Source: Lachnospiraceae bacterium (GTDB taxonomy: Bacteria > Bacillota > Clostridia > Lachnospirales > Lachnospiraceae). Taken from it: DNA of 64,000 bases. Below the pieces are notes generated by a model. It made no database searches, was not told where the DNA came from, and saw only the letters and a program-made list of their open reading frames with translations. Both the position numbers and the translations under genes were made by a program. Of this stretch, positions 35,443 through 44,111 are shown in pieces (position 1 is the stretch's first letter; every line of letters begins with the position of its first letter). The stretch lies in NCBI GenBank assembly GCA_024696005.1, contig JAILHF010000007.1:106816-170815 (forward strand), written 5' to 3'.

Positions 35443-36558
35443 TTAGTCCGACGTCTTGACGAACTTCAGGATCTTCTTGCGGATGTCGATGATGCCGGCA
35501 TGCCTCATCAGTACCGGAAACTCCGGAACCAGCTTCTCATACTCATCCTTCAGCTCCTCCACCTCAGCCTTGGAAGGCAGGATGCCCTCGCCGATCCTGC
35601 GGTGCAGAAGCGCATCCTTCGCCATCGTGCGGACCAGAAGCAGGTACGGGACGTTGATCGAGGGCTGTACTTCGACCGCCGAGATGCCGTAGTCCGCAGT
35701 CTCTACCACCCTTTCATACATGCCTCTTTCCATCTGCATGTCCGCGAGCTTGAGCGCGCACTGGCTGGCGTTCGGATAGGTCCTGATCGCTTTCTCCAGA
35801 ACCTCCATGCTCTTCTCCGTGTTGCCGACAGAAGCTTCCAGCTCGCTCTCTGCCATGCACGCCTTTTCCTCATGGGGGACGTACTTCTTGTAGTTGGCGA
35901 TGAGTTCCCTGCACACCTCCTCGTTCTTCACCGGGTCGGCCGCGATCAGATAGTCAAACGTGAAGGTGTATGCCCTCCAGTTCCATCTGCTGTAGGGGAT
36001 CGTGTCTTTCAAAAGAGCGTAGTACTCGGCGGCCCTCTCCACATCGCCGCACTCCGAGCAGTACTTGATCGTGTCGGCGATGAGGTCGATGTTGTTCGGA
36101 TAGTGCTGCAGTCCCTCGATGCAAAGACTGATGGCCTTCTTGAACATTCCCCTGCGGCTGAACGAAACGGCCTTGTTATGGTAGTCGTTCGAATCCATGC
36201 CAGGGGCATCTTCGTCGTCATCGTCGTCGATATCGTAGTCGTCATCATCGTCATCATCGTCGATGATCGATCCGCTGCGGCCCTTGTTCATTCTGCTAAG
36301 CATTTCCAGAAAAGCGGACGCTCCGGATCTTCCGGGACCTTCCACGCTACTGCGGCCTTCACTCTCGACAAGCTCTTCATTATCATCGCGCTCTTCTTCG
36401 CCGGCACGCTCTTCGGCTTCGCTGCGCTCTCCGCTTTCGTCCTTTGCCGCATTCGCATGCTCCCTGCGGGTGCTGTCCGAACCGCGCTCTTCTTTTTCAT
36501 CCTTTACCAGGATCCCTCTTGCTTCCATCAGTTTTCTGATCTCGTCTGCTCTGCTCAT
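35443..36558 (-). CDS. TPR protein with acidic low-complexity N-terminus, first gene of kinase cluster
   Basis: This 371-residue protein has about 110 N-terminal residues rich in Glu, Ser and Asp, including a run of eight Asp and then YDIDDDDDED. The C-terminal 250 residues are TPR-like: YHNKAVSFSRRGMFKKAISL, GDVERAAEYYALLKD and TEKSMEVLEKAIRTYPNASQ. The distribution suggests a flexible, phosphorylatable arm on a helical scaffold. The ATG follows AAAGGAG. It is upstream of the AAA+ gene with a 93-bp gap, so promoters may lie both before it and in that gap. It is related in kind to the two TPR-like genes at the other end of the cluster. Confidence 0.65.
   Translation of the reverse strand: MSRADEIRKLMEARGILVKDEKEERGSDSTRREHANAAKDESGERSEAEERAGEEERDDNEELVESEGRSSVEGPGRSGASAFLEMLSRMNKGRSGSIIDDDDDDDDYDIDDDDDEDAPGMDSNDYHNKAVSFSRRGMFKKAISLCIEGLQHYPNNIDLIADTIKYCSECGDVERAAEYYALLKDTIPYSRWNWRAYTFTFDYLIAADPVKNEEVCRELIANYKKYVPHEEKACMAESELEASVGNTEKSMEVLEKAIRTYPNASQCALKLADMQMERGMYERVVETADYGISAVEVQPSINVPYLLLVRTMAKDALLHRRIGEGILPSKAEVEELKDEYEKLVPEFPVLMRHAGIIDIRKKILKFVKTSD
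36196..36262. repeat. Simple GAT/GTC trinucleotide tract encoding poly-Asp
   Basis: A run of cgt/cat triplets (GAC/GAT on the coding strand) encodes the Asp-rich linker of the TPR protein. Such tracts are prone to length variation by slippage. Confidence 0.75.
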
Positions 36559-36847
36559 AACATTTTCTCCTTTCTTCTTTTGGTTCCGGTTCCGGCTTTC
36601 CCGCGCGGGCCTCCGGCCCCGGCATTTTCTTCACACCATCATCCTACGACAACTCGAAAATCGATTTTTTTCGGCTGAGCCGTTTTTCAACTCTTGCCCG
36701 GCCGTTTCATCGTTTCCATTGCTGTTGAAGATAAGGTATCACACTTTTCGAAGGCATTTTTTTCGCATCTTCTCCACAAAAAACCGCTCCCCCATCCGTA
36801 TCAAAGATAACGGGCCGCACAGGAGCCCGGAAGGGGAGGAAAAAACT

Positions 36848-38047
36848 ATGAAAAAGAGATTTTTGTTGAGCAGCATCATGATCGGAATGTTGTGCATGAC
36901 GGGATGCAGGAGCGCAGATTCCGGGACCACGGCCATGGAAGCTCCGGCATCTGAAGCCTGCGCAGAGCCGGCGGGGGCCTTTGACATGGCAACGGGAGAC
37001 GCTGTCACGATGGAAAGCGCAGAAGTGGCAGGCGAGTCCATGACCGTCCCGTCCACGCAGGGGGTCGGCACACAGCAGCAACAGCAGGGGCAGACGGGAA
37101 TCCTGACAGCCGCCTACTGGAATGACCTCGAAAATTGGGATTTCTTTACGAACCTGGTCGGCCAGAAGACCATCTCTTTCCCGTCATACGGACTGGATCC
37201 CACCAGACGCGTGGCGGTAAATGTGAAGGATGGCAACGGCGATCCGCTTGAAAATGAAAGCGTGGCCCTTCTGGATGCGCAGGGGAATGAGCTTTGGACG
37301 ACACTCAGCGACGCAGACGGAAACGCCTATCTGTTTTACGCGGAGGATGCGGAACCCGCAGAAGTAAAGGTGAATGGTGAGAGTCAGGAATTCGCCGAAG
37401 AAATGAGCTTTGTAACAGAGGCAAGCGCTGCCCCGGTCAGCGGTCTGCAGTGCATGTTCATCCTGGATACGACCGGTTCCATGGGAGATGAGCTGAATTA
37501 CCTGACAGAGGATTTTTCCGCGATCGTAGCGGACGTGGGAGGCAGCAACGTGCTGTATTCGGCGAATTTCTACCGTGATTTCGAAGACGATTATGTGACA
37601 AGATGCAATCCGTTCACAAACGACACGGATCTGGTGCAGGATCAGTTTGCCGCCGAAAAGGCCGCCGGCGGCGGTGATTTTCCGGAAGCGGTCGCGGATG
37701 TGCTGAGAGAGATCACGACCCAGGCAAACTGGAAAGACGGATACCGCAAGATCGCATTCCTGATCTTTGATGCTCCGCCTCATGAGGAAAAAGCCGACAT
37801 GGTGGCAAAGGCCGTGGCGACCGCAGCGGAAAAAGGCATCCACATCATTCCGGTGGTAGCTTCCAATGCAGACCGCGACACCGAGCTTTTCGGCAGGGCC
37901 GTGGCCATCTCCACCAACGCGGATTATGTTTTCCTCACGGACGATTCCGGTGTGGGCGATTCCCATCTGGAGCCCATCGTGGGAGCCTATCAGGTAGAGC
38001 TGCTGCACGACCTGATCGTCAGGGAGATCCAATCTTACATTCCGTAA
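36848..38047 (+). CDS. vWA-domain lipoprotein
   Basis: This 399-residue protein starts at the ATG at 36848 with GGGGAGG upstream. It has a lipoprotein signal with lipobox MTGC at about residue 20. A beta-rich region follows with a carboxypeptidase-regulatory-like strand set (VKDGNGDPLENESVALLDAQG). The von Willebrand factor A domain spans about 195-395. Its MIDAS motif is FILDTTGSMGDELN, with Thr and Gly where DxSxS has the first Ser and its spacer. A later Asp lies in LIFDAPPHEEK. It should be displayed outside the membrane. It is divergent from the kinase cluster, with a 289-bp gap, so joint function is only a possibility. A terminator follows. Confidence 0.82.
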   Translation: MKKRFLLSSIMIGMLCMTGCRSADSGTTAMEAPASEACAEPAGAFDMATGDAVTMESAEVAGESMTVPSTQGVGTQQQQQGQTGILTAAYWNDLENWDFFTNLVGQKTISFPSYGLDPTRRVAVNVKDGNGDPLENESVALLDAQGNELWTTLSDADGNAYLFYAEDAEPAEVKVNGESQEFAEEMSFVTEASAAPVSGLQCMFILDTTGSMGDELNYLTEDFSAIVADVGGSNVLYSANFYRDFEDDYVTRCNPFTNDTDLVQDQFAAEKAAGGGDFPEAVADVLREITTQANWKDGYRKIAFLIFDAPPHEEKADMVAKAVATAAEKGIHIIPVVASNADRDTELFGRAVAISTNADYVFLTDDSGVGDSHLEPIVGAYQVELLHDLIVREIQSYIP

Positions 38048-38057
38048 AAGTTAAACA

Positions 38058-38107
38058 AGAGCTGTCGTTTCGATGGAACCTTCATCGGGGCGGCAGCTCT
38101 TTTTTTG
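38058..38107 (+). terminator. Terminator of the vWA lipoprotein gene
   Basis: A 10-bp stem (38058-38067 with 38091-38100, one G-U pair) is followed by T8. It begins 11 bp past the stop codon, between convergent genes. Confidence 0.9.
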
Positions 38108-38143
38108 ATTTCATCCACGTACGCTTCCGGTAAGTATCCGTCC

Positions 38144-39004
38144 TCAGATGCGTTCCAGGATCTCCTTCAGAGCGCCATGCGCAAGGGAAAAAGCCTCAAA
38201 GCCGCTGAGGGCCTGTCCGGACTCGGACAGGATCGCGTCCCTGCCCCGCTCGAGCCCTGCAAATCCCTTGAAATCAAACAGATGGGGCTCGAGAGAAAGG
38301 AAACCGTCAAAGCCTTTTGCAAACAGCTTCCGAAGGATCTCCTCCACGTTTCCGTCTCCGCATCCGGCCGGCACCACGGTCCCGTTTTCGCGGCGCGCGT
38401 CCTTTACGTGCAGGTATGCGATATGATCCTTCAGGAGTTCATATGCCTCAAGCGTATCCTGTCCTGCCTGGACAAAATTGGCAAAATCAAAGATCGCCTT
38501 GAAATGCCCGCCGGCAAAGGCATCCATCAGTTCGCGGCACTCTGCGGCTTTTTCACCGTAGATCCCCTTCTCGTTTTCGTGAAGCAGAACGATCCCGTTG
38601 CGGGAAGCATGGTCCACAAATCTTCCCAGCCGCTCAAACACTTCGTCCTTCCTGTCGGCTCTCTGATCATCGGATACGTAGAAGCTGAACATCCGGATGT
38701 TCTCCGTCCCCATCACGTGCGCGATCTCGCAGGCACGCTTGAACTCCTCCATGTGCGGATCAAATGCGTCATCAATGCCGATCTTTCCGAGAGGCGAGCC
38801 GAGCGCGGAGAGTGCGATCCCCGCATCATCGAGCTTCTTTTTGATCTCCTTCACCTTCTCATCCGAATGAAAGATCAGGTTGTTTCCGTCCACACCACGC
38901 ATCTCAACGTAATGCACATCCAGTTTCTTCAGGCTTTCGATCTGCGTGTCGAGCTCCTGCGCGATCTCGTCTGCAAATCCGGTAATCTTGTTGTAGTTTT
39001 CCAT
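38144..39004 (-). CDS. Sugar phosphate isomerase/epimerase-like TIM-barrel protein
   Basis: This 286-residue xylose-isomerase-like (AP endonuclease 2 fold) protein has metal-binding residues in VLLHENEKGIYG, FKAIFDFANFVQAG, IAYLHVKDAR and FLSLEPHL. It is the last gene of a three-gene minus-strand operon with two Gfo/Idh/MocA oxidoreductases, a set typical for catabolism of inositol-like or keto-sugars. The exact substrate is unknown. AAAGGAG precedes the ATG. Confidence 0.85.
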   Translation of the reverse strand: MENYNKITGFADEIAQELDTQIESLKKLDVHYVEMRGVDGNNLIFHSDEKVKEIKKKLDDAGIALSALGSPLGKIGIDDAFDPHMEEFKRACEIAHVMGTENIRMFSFYVSDDQRADRKDEVFERLGRFVDHASRNGIVLLHENEKGIYGEKAAECRELMDAFAGGHFKAIFDFANFVQAGQDTLEAYELLKDHIAYLHVKDARRENGTVVPAGCGDGNVEEILRKLFAKGFDGFLSLEPHLFDFKGFAGLERGRDAILSESGQALSGFEAFSLAHGALKEILERI

Positions 39005-39022
39005 ATTGTTATCTCCTTTTTT

Positions 39023-40177
39023 CTAATAGCTTCCCGTGGTATCGAACACGATCCCCGCATCCTCCTTCTTTTTTGACAGGGCCCTCCTCTTGTCGAGCTC
39101 GCGGAGAAATTCATCCTCGTCGACAGGGAGTTCCACGGTCTTGTCCAGCCAGGAGGATAAAAACATCGCATTCGAGAGCATCAGCGCGCGGATGCCTTCC
39201 CGTCCGTCCGCAACCAGAGGCGTCCCGTCCAGGATCCGCCCGGCAAAGGCTTTCAGGACACCGACATGCTGCTCGTTCTTTCCGTCCGTCTCCACCTCGA
39301 TGCGCTCCATCTCCGGCTTCGCAAAGCCGTTTTTCTCGGTCCTGCAGAATTCACGTTCGTTTACCTTCAACTTGTCCAGAATGAGCTTTTCGTGTTCGCA
39401 GACGATCTTTCCCTTCTCAAACGTGAGCTCCAGCCGGTTTGTTCCGGGCGCATCGCCCGTTGTGGTGACAAACACTCCCGTGGCCCCGCCTTCAAACTCC
39501 ATATATGCGGTCACGTCGTCTTCCACTTCGATGTCGTGCCACTTTGCTTCATGGCAGAATGCCCGTACCCTCACCGGCAGCCCGCAAAGCCACTGCAGCA
39601 GATCCAGCTGGTGCGGGCACTGGTTCAGCAGCACGCCTCCGCCTTCCCCGTCCCAGGTGGCCTTCCAGCCAGCGGCATCGTAATAGCTCTGCGTGCGGTA
39701 CCAGTCCGTGATGATCCAGTTCACGCGCTTCAGCGCACCCAGCTCTCCGCTTTCGATCATCTCGTGAAGCTTGCGGTAAACGCAGTTCGTCCTCTGATTG
39801 AACATGATCGCGAATACCCTGTCGCTTTTATCCGCGGCTTCGTTCATTTCCCGCACCTGCTTCGCGTATACACCGGCCGGCTTTTCGCTGATCGCGTGCA
39901 CTCCGTGTTCCAGCGCATGGATCACGAACTCCGGATGCAGATAATGCGGCGTCGCGATCAAAACCGCATCGCAGATTCCGGACTCGATCAGCTCCCTGCC
40001 GTCCGAAAAACGCGCCACGTCGGCCGGAAGGCTTTCCTTTGCCCAGTCAAGCCTGCTCTGCCTGATGTCCGCCACCGCGGTAAGACGCATGCGCGGGACC
40101 TGCCCCTCGATCAGGGACCTTGCATGATTGCTCCCCATTCCGCCTATGCCTATGATGCCGAGCCTTACTTCTTTCAT
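39023..40177 (-). CDS. Gfo/Idh/MocA-family oxidoreductase (copy 2)
   Basis: This 384-residue NAD(P)-dependent dehydrogenase has Rossmann motif LGIIGIGGMGSNHARSLI, the family EKP motif in HAISEKPAGVYA, and GGGVLLNQCPHQLDLLQWLCG with the likely catalytic His. It overlaps the upstream paralogue by 4 bp. Family members oxidise or reduce sugars and cyclitols. It probably acts in sequence with the paralogue and the TIM-barrel isomerase downstream. The C-terminal 40 residues form a charged extension. Confidence 0.92.
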   Translation of the reverse strand: MKEVRLGIIGIGGMGSNHARSLIEGQVPRMRLTAVADIRQSRLDWAKESLPADVARFSDGRELIESGICDAVLIATPHYLHPEFVIHALEHGVHAISEKPAGVYAKQVREMNEAADKSDRVFAIMFNQRTNCVYRKLHEMIESGELGALKRVNWIITDWYRTQSYYDAAGWKATWDGEGGGVLLNQCPHQLDLLQWLCGLPVRVRAFCHEAKWHDIEVEDDVTAYMEFEGGATGVFVTTTGDAPGTNRLELTFEKGKIVCEHEKLILDKLKVNEREFCRTEKNGFAKPEMERIEVETDGKNEQHVGVLKAFAGRILDGTPLVADGREGIRALMLSNAMFLSSWLDKTVELPVDEDEFLRELDKRRALSKKKEDAGIVFDTTGSY

Positions 40178-41184
40178 CCTTCTCCTCCATTTTTCTCCGC
40201 CTCTTCATAAATGCGCATCATGGTGCGGAAGGTATTCTCCACACCGCCCGGATCGTTGCCATACCGTTCCCCCGTCATCAGGCAGCGGTAGAAATCCGTG
40301 ATGCAGGCCCTGTGTCCGCAGCCCCAGTAATCCTTTCCGATGCCGAGCTCCTTCTCGCAGAGGAAATGCTCCGGCGGCCCGTCATCGGGGTAAAGGCTCA
40401 CTTCCTGCCCGTTCATGCATATGCGGCCACACTCTCCCTGAAGCTCCAGGATCACCGGCGCATCTTTCGCATATGCGTTGGAAGCATAAAAGCAGGCCCT
40501 TTTTCCCTCCGGAAACGACATCCAGGCTTCCACCGTATCCTCCACCTCAACCTTTTCCGCCGGAAGATGATGATGGGCCATGCTGCTTTTTACCACATCC
40601 GCTTCGCCCAGATAGCGGAGCAACAGATCGAGGGTGTGGATCGCCTGGTTGATCAGCACGCCTCCTCCCTCCGTCTCCTTCCTGCCTTTCCAGAGACTGC
40701 AGCTGTAGTAATCCTCATCGCGTCTCCAGGTGACAAAGGCCCTTCCGCCGACGATCCGGCCCACACGATCCTCCGAAACCAGGCTGTCCAGCTTCTGCGT
40801 GGTGCCGTTGTATCGGTTCTGAAAGCAAAAGCCGAGTTTTCCCGGATGCAGTGCAGCTTCCCGTTTCATTTCTTCAAACTGCTGCAGGCTGACGGCACAG
40901 GGCTTCTCGGAAAACACGGCCTTCCCGCTTCTCAACAGCCCCACGGCCATGGGAGCGTGCAGCATGTGCGGCGTGCAGATGTGCACGACATCGACATCCG
41001 CATCGCACACACTGCGCCAATCCGCGCAGATTTCCGCGTCTTTTGCATATTTGTTCGCAAGCTCCCGGGCGCGTACCGGTTCAATGTCGCAGAACAGTGT
41101 CAGCTTCACATCCTCCAGGGAAGAAAGGACCCAGGCGTGTACCTGTGCGATCCCGCCGCATCCGATGATCCCGACTTTTTTCAT
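40174..41184 (-). CDS. Gfo/Idh/MocA-family oxidoreductase (copy 1)
   Basis: This 336-residue dehydrogenase has KVGIIGCGGIAQVHAWVL, AVFSEKPCAVS and GGGVLINQAIHTLDLLLRYLG. It is the first gene of the catabolic operon, with AAAGGAGCAGG ahead of the ATG, and is divergently oriented from the AraC-type regulator across a 122-bp region. Substrate unknown. Confidence 0.92.
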   Translation of the reverse strand: MKKVGIIGCGGIAQVHAWVLSSLEDVKLTLFCDIEPVRARELANKYAKDAEICADWRSVCDADVDVVHICTPHMLHAPMAVGLLRSGKAVFSEKPCAVSLQQFEEMKREAALHPGKLGFCFQNRYNGTTQKLDSLVSEDRVGRIVGGRAFVTWRRDEDYYSCSLWKGRKETEGGGVLINQAIHTLDLLLRYLGEADVVKSSMAHHHLPAEKVEVEDTVEAWMSFPEGKRACFYASNAYAKDAPVILELQGECGRICMNGQEVSLYPDDGPPEHFLCEKELGIGKDYWGCGHRACITDFYRCLMTGERYGNDPGGVENTFRTMMRIYEEAEKNGGEG

Positions 41185-41239
41185 GACCTGCTCCTTTCTT
41201 CGCTTGTTTCTGAATTCCGCTTGAGCCTATTGTAAGACG

Positions 41240-41277
41240 AAGCGAAATGATTTAATATGTATATAAAATACATCTTT
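41240..41277. promoter_or_regulatory. Shared regulatory region of the oxidoreductase operon and AraC gene
   Basis: The divergent gap (41185-41306) is AT-rich and contains an inverted repeat ATGTAT-ATAAA-ATACAT near 41257-41273. It could be an AraC binding site or overlapping promoter. The call is tentative. Confidence 0.4.
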
Positions 41278-41306
41278 TATGTAATATTCCGACCTATGGA
41301 GGACGC

Positions 41307-42158
41307 ATGACACATTCCGAAACGGAGAAAAAACGATCACAGATATCCCTGTTTCCCGTTGATCCGCCTTTTGACGCGGCCTACCGGAACGCTGATGCGC
41401 CCGTGCCTGTGGGACCGCATTCCCATAACGCCGCCGAGATCTACTTTACCCTGACCGACCTTCCCGACGTGCTTCTCAACGACACGGTCCTCGCGGTCCC
41501 GGCCGGAACGCTGATCGTCATCCCCTCCTTTTGCGTGCACCAGCTGTATCACGAATCGGGAGTCCGCTATCAGCGCTACATCCTTACGATCCCCGAAAAA
41601 TGGCTGGGCTGCGTACTCTGTGAAGGCGCTTCCGACTTTGCCTACCTGGAGGACAACGGCACACCTGTTCTGCTGTTCCCGGATGAAGAACAAAAAAAAG
41701 AGCTGATCGCCCGTTTCGACGAACTGCTCTCCGTAAAAGACCGCACCACGCCCGAGGCGATGGTCGCTTTTTTCAGACTGCTGGGAAACATCCAGGCCCT
41801 CAAGAAGGAGCAAAAGAAAACGCGCCCCCTGCCTGTCAGCGCTTCCCAGAAAAAGGTAAACGCCATCATATCCTATCTGACGGAACACTTGCGGGAAAAC
41901 ATTTGCATTGCCGATCTGGCATCGCATTTTTACATGAATCCTGACTACCTGGCCAGGCTTTTCAAGCGCCACATGCACGTGCCCATCGGCCACTACATCA
42001 CGCTGCAGCGCATCAGCATGGCCGAAACTCTCCTGCGTGAAGGAAAGACCGTATCGGAAGTGCAGGAATATCTGGGCTATTCCAGCTATGCGCATTTCTT
42101 CCGGACCTTTCAGAAGATAACCGGCATCTCGCCAAGCCGGTATCGGAGGATCAATTGA
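41307..42158 (+). CDS. AraC-family transcriptional regulator
   Basis: This 283-residue regulator has an N-terminal cupin-like sensing domain (PVGPHSHNAAEIYFTL, then VPAGTLIVIPSFCVHQLY). The C-terminal double helix-turn-helix has ICIADLASHFYMNPDYLARL and VSEVQEYLGYSSYAHFFRTF and ends GISPSRYRR. It most likely activates the divergent oxidoreductase/isomerase operon in response to a sugar. ATG follows ATGGAGGACGC. Confidence 0.93.
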   Translation: MTHSETEKKRSQISLFPVDPPFDAAYRNADAPVPVGPHSHNAAEIYFTLTDLPDVLLNDTVLAVPAGTLIVIPSFCVHQLYHESGVRYQRYILTIPEKWLGCVLCEGASDFAYLEDNGTPVLLFPDEEQKKELIARFDELLSVKDRTTPEAMVAFFRLLGNIQALKKEQKKTRPLPVSASQKKVNAIISYLTEHLRENICIADLASHFYMNPDYLARLFKRHMHVPIGHYITLQRISMAETLLREGKTVSEVQEYLGYSSYAHFFRTFQKITGISPSRYRRIN

Positions 42159-42168
42159 AGACCCGACC

Positions 42169-42540
42169 CTAGAAGAAATACTCCTTGAGCGCCGTGCCCG
42201 CCCCAATCAGGAGAACACCCACAGGCGGACAGGCCACCGCCAGTATAAATCCCACAACATAAAGCCCCAGGATGAACAGCATCAGGAACGCCCCGACAAG
42301 AAACGCCAGGGGACTGGTCTTTTGTCTGACCGGCCTTTGTTCCGGACGGATGCCCGGCCCACAGTTAAGCGGAACATTCCCGCTTGTCGGATCCGCATGC
42401 GAGCTGATAACCCCTTGCCGCTCTTCCTCCATCAGGTTATTTACATAGTTGATCCGGGAGGTCTTTTCATAAAAATCCAGAGAACCGTTCCGATCATAGT
42501 CGAACATGCTGTCAAAACTTGTTTCGTAATTGTTTTCCAT
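42169..42540 (-). CDS. Small membrane protein with EF-hand-like loop
   Basis: This protein is 123 residues from the ATG at 42540 (AAAGGAGG upstream). Residues about 13-24 read DYDRNGSLDFYE, a perfect 12-residue EF-hand loop pattern. A polar linker with Pro and Arg follows, and then two transmembrane segments (LAFLVGAFLMLFILGLYVVG and ACPPVGVLLIGAGTA). Ca2+ binding is plausible but not shown. It converges with the AraC gene. No partner is evident. Confidence 0.65.
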   Translation of the reverse strand: MENNYETSFDSMFDYDRNGSLDFYEKTSRINYVNNLMEEERQGVISSHADPTSGNVPLNCGPGIRPEQRPVRQKTSPLAFLVGAFLMLFILGLYVVGFILAVACPPVGVLLIGAGTALKEYFF

Positions 42541-42700
42541 GGCTTTTCCTCCTTTCCTTCGGGACCAGGCTGCAGGATGAAAGAAACCGGGACCCGCTTC
42601 CGGACACGGAAACGAGCCCCGACCACCCCCCGCAGCCCCAACAAAATTACACATAATAGGGAACGGAAAAGGAAAAAGTGAAACAAAAACAAGAAAAATT

Positions 42701-42925
42701 TTAACTGCCCGGCTGTTTTAAGCCCGCAATCTTTGCGGCATCGAAAAGATCGATCTCGGCACGGCCGCTGTCGAGCGCTGCCGCCAGAGCCCTGCAAAAG
42801 GCGGCTTCATCAAATTCTTTAATATGGTTTTTTGCGTAGATCGTCCTGAGCGTTTCTCCCGCGGAAAAAGCTTCTCTCAAGCGCCTGACCGTATACGCAT
42901 TCTGCAGCGTGCAAACGCAGACTAG
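42701..42925 (-). pseudogene. Open-frame remnant downstream of the Card1-like nuclease
   Basis: A 74-codon open frame without a good start or ribosome binding site runs through and past the nuclease stop and ends in TAA at 42701. It reads VRRLREAFSAGETLRTIYAK, then FDEAAFCRALAAALDSGRAE and IDLFDAAKIAGL, which looks like genuine helical protein sequence. It is either the relic of a lost gene or a frameshifted C-terminal extension of the nuclease. Confidence 0.35.
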
Positions 42926-44085
42926 CGGATCTCGATCCCCATCTCCTCCGCGCGTTCCCTGTGCACCTCGCCCGGTTCCCTGATCGTGACCAGGACCTTC
43001 TTCGCGTATCTTCCGCCGAACCTCTTTGCGACCGTATCCAGCTCATAGAGTGCGTGCAGGATCTGCATCCCCGACATTTTTCCGCTCTTGCAGGAGATAA
43101 AGGTCGGAATGTAGCCGTTCAGTGCCAGGATGTCCACCTCGTTGACGACGTCCTGCCCGGGTTGGGGGTGGATGAATCCATCCCAGTCAAGATGGACGCC
43201 CACCACACATTCCTCGTTGTTCTCTTTCTCGTGCAGATAGGTGTGAAGTTCGAGTATGCTGCCGCCCTCCCAGATCCATTCCTTCACTTCCCTGTTTTTA
43301 AAGCGGAAGCTGTAGATCTCGGCGGTCCGCACGATGTCCGTCACCAGTCCGACTGCGGCGAGCGCGTCGATCATCTCGTCCAGCTTTTTCACGGAGCGCA
43401 GGACAGTCGCCGAAGCGGCCAGCGCTTCGATGACCGTATCCAGTCTTTCATAAACCATCAACTCTTCGTCCGGCACCATGTTGCCTCTCAGGAATTCCGA
43501 GAACGGGTTCCAGTGATCCGGATACGCTTTCACGATCTGCCACAGGCTGTCAACATCGTCCTGTAATGCCTTGTCGGAGACGTCCTTTATCTCCTTCTGA
43601 AGATAGTGATTGATCGTTCCGCCGTGCATTCGGATGAGCTTTTCCAGGGTCAGCCGAACTTTGTGCGGGCACACATTGCGGCTTAAGCTTCTTTCCGCGC
43701 CCTCGTCGAATTCGACCAGGCGTCCTTTGGGGATATCAAACATGTGGATCGGCGCCTTGTACTCTTTGGAAAGCATGCCGAAGGCCACCAGGATCAGACT
43801 TTCCCCGCCGGTGATGTCGAAATAGATGTCCGAGCCCTGTTCCAGCTCATAGTCGATCTCCATGCGCATCTTGTTCAACACGGATTGCATGTCGCTGTAA
43901 GAGAGCGGCTGGAAGACTACGGTCTTCACGCCGCACAGCTCCTTGAGAAAACGTTCGGTGTTTTCCTTCTGGGACAGGATCATCTCGTGATGTCCGAAGA
44001 GAACCACCTTGTCGACCCTGTAATTCAGGCAGGTGATCACATTTTCAATTGCTTCCTCGCCGAGGAATTCAAATACGGTTACCAT
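42922..44085 (-). CDS. Card1/Can2-type CARF-domain nuclease (DUF1887-like)
   Basis: This protein is 387 residues from the ATG at 44085 (AAAGGA five bases before CCCCC); a GTG eight codons upstream lacks a ribosome binding site. The N-terminal CARF-like Rossmann domain shows VVLFGHHEMILSQKENTERF and the nucleotide-loop motif DIYFDITGGESLI. The C-terminal PD-(D/E)XK nuclease region has NEVDILALNGYIPTFISCKSGK, in which Glu/Asp, Cys-Lys and flanking residues form the usual E-VD...CK core. This is the layout of Card1/Can2, nucleases switched on by cyclic oligoadenylate from type III CRISPR systems. No CRISPR array or cas gene is in the window. It follows the M48 protease by 26 bp on the same strand. 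Confidence 0.82.
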   Translation of the reverse strand: MVTVFEFLGEEAIENVITCLNYRVDKVVLFGHHEMILSQKENTERFLKELCGVKTVVFQPLSYSDMQSVLNKMRMEIDYELEQGSDIYFDITGGESLILVAFGMLSKEYKAPIHMFDIPKGRLVEFDEGAERSLSRNVCPHKVRLTLEKLIRMHGGTINHYLQKEIKDVSDKALQDDVDSLWQIVKAYPDHWNPFSEFLRGNMVPDEELMVYERLDTVIEALAASATVLRSVKKLDEMIDALAAVGLVTDIVRTAEIYSFRFKNREVKEWIWEGGSILELHTYLHEKENNEECVVGVHLDWDGFIHPQPGQDVVNEVDILALNGYIPTFISCKSGKMSGMQILHALYELDTVAKRFGGRYAKKVLVTIREPGEVHRERAEEMGIEIR

Positions 44086-44111
44086 GGGGGTCCTTTCGTT
44101 TTTGTTCACGC

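Noticed and set aside
30104..38047. Kinase, PP2C and vWA protein as a TerY-P triad
   Set aside because: The vWA protein is an exported lipoprotein on the opposite strand, not a cytoplasmic TerY; the likeness is too weak to name the system.
42922..44085. Evidence for a local type III CRISPR system
   Set aside because: No Cas10, Csm/Cmr proteins or repeat array occur in the window; only the CARF nuclease is present.
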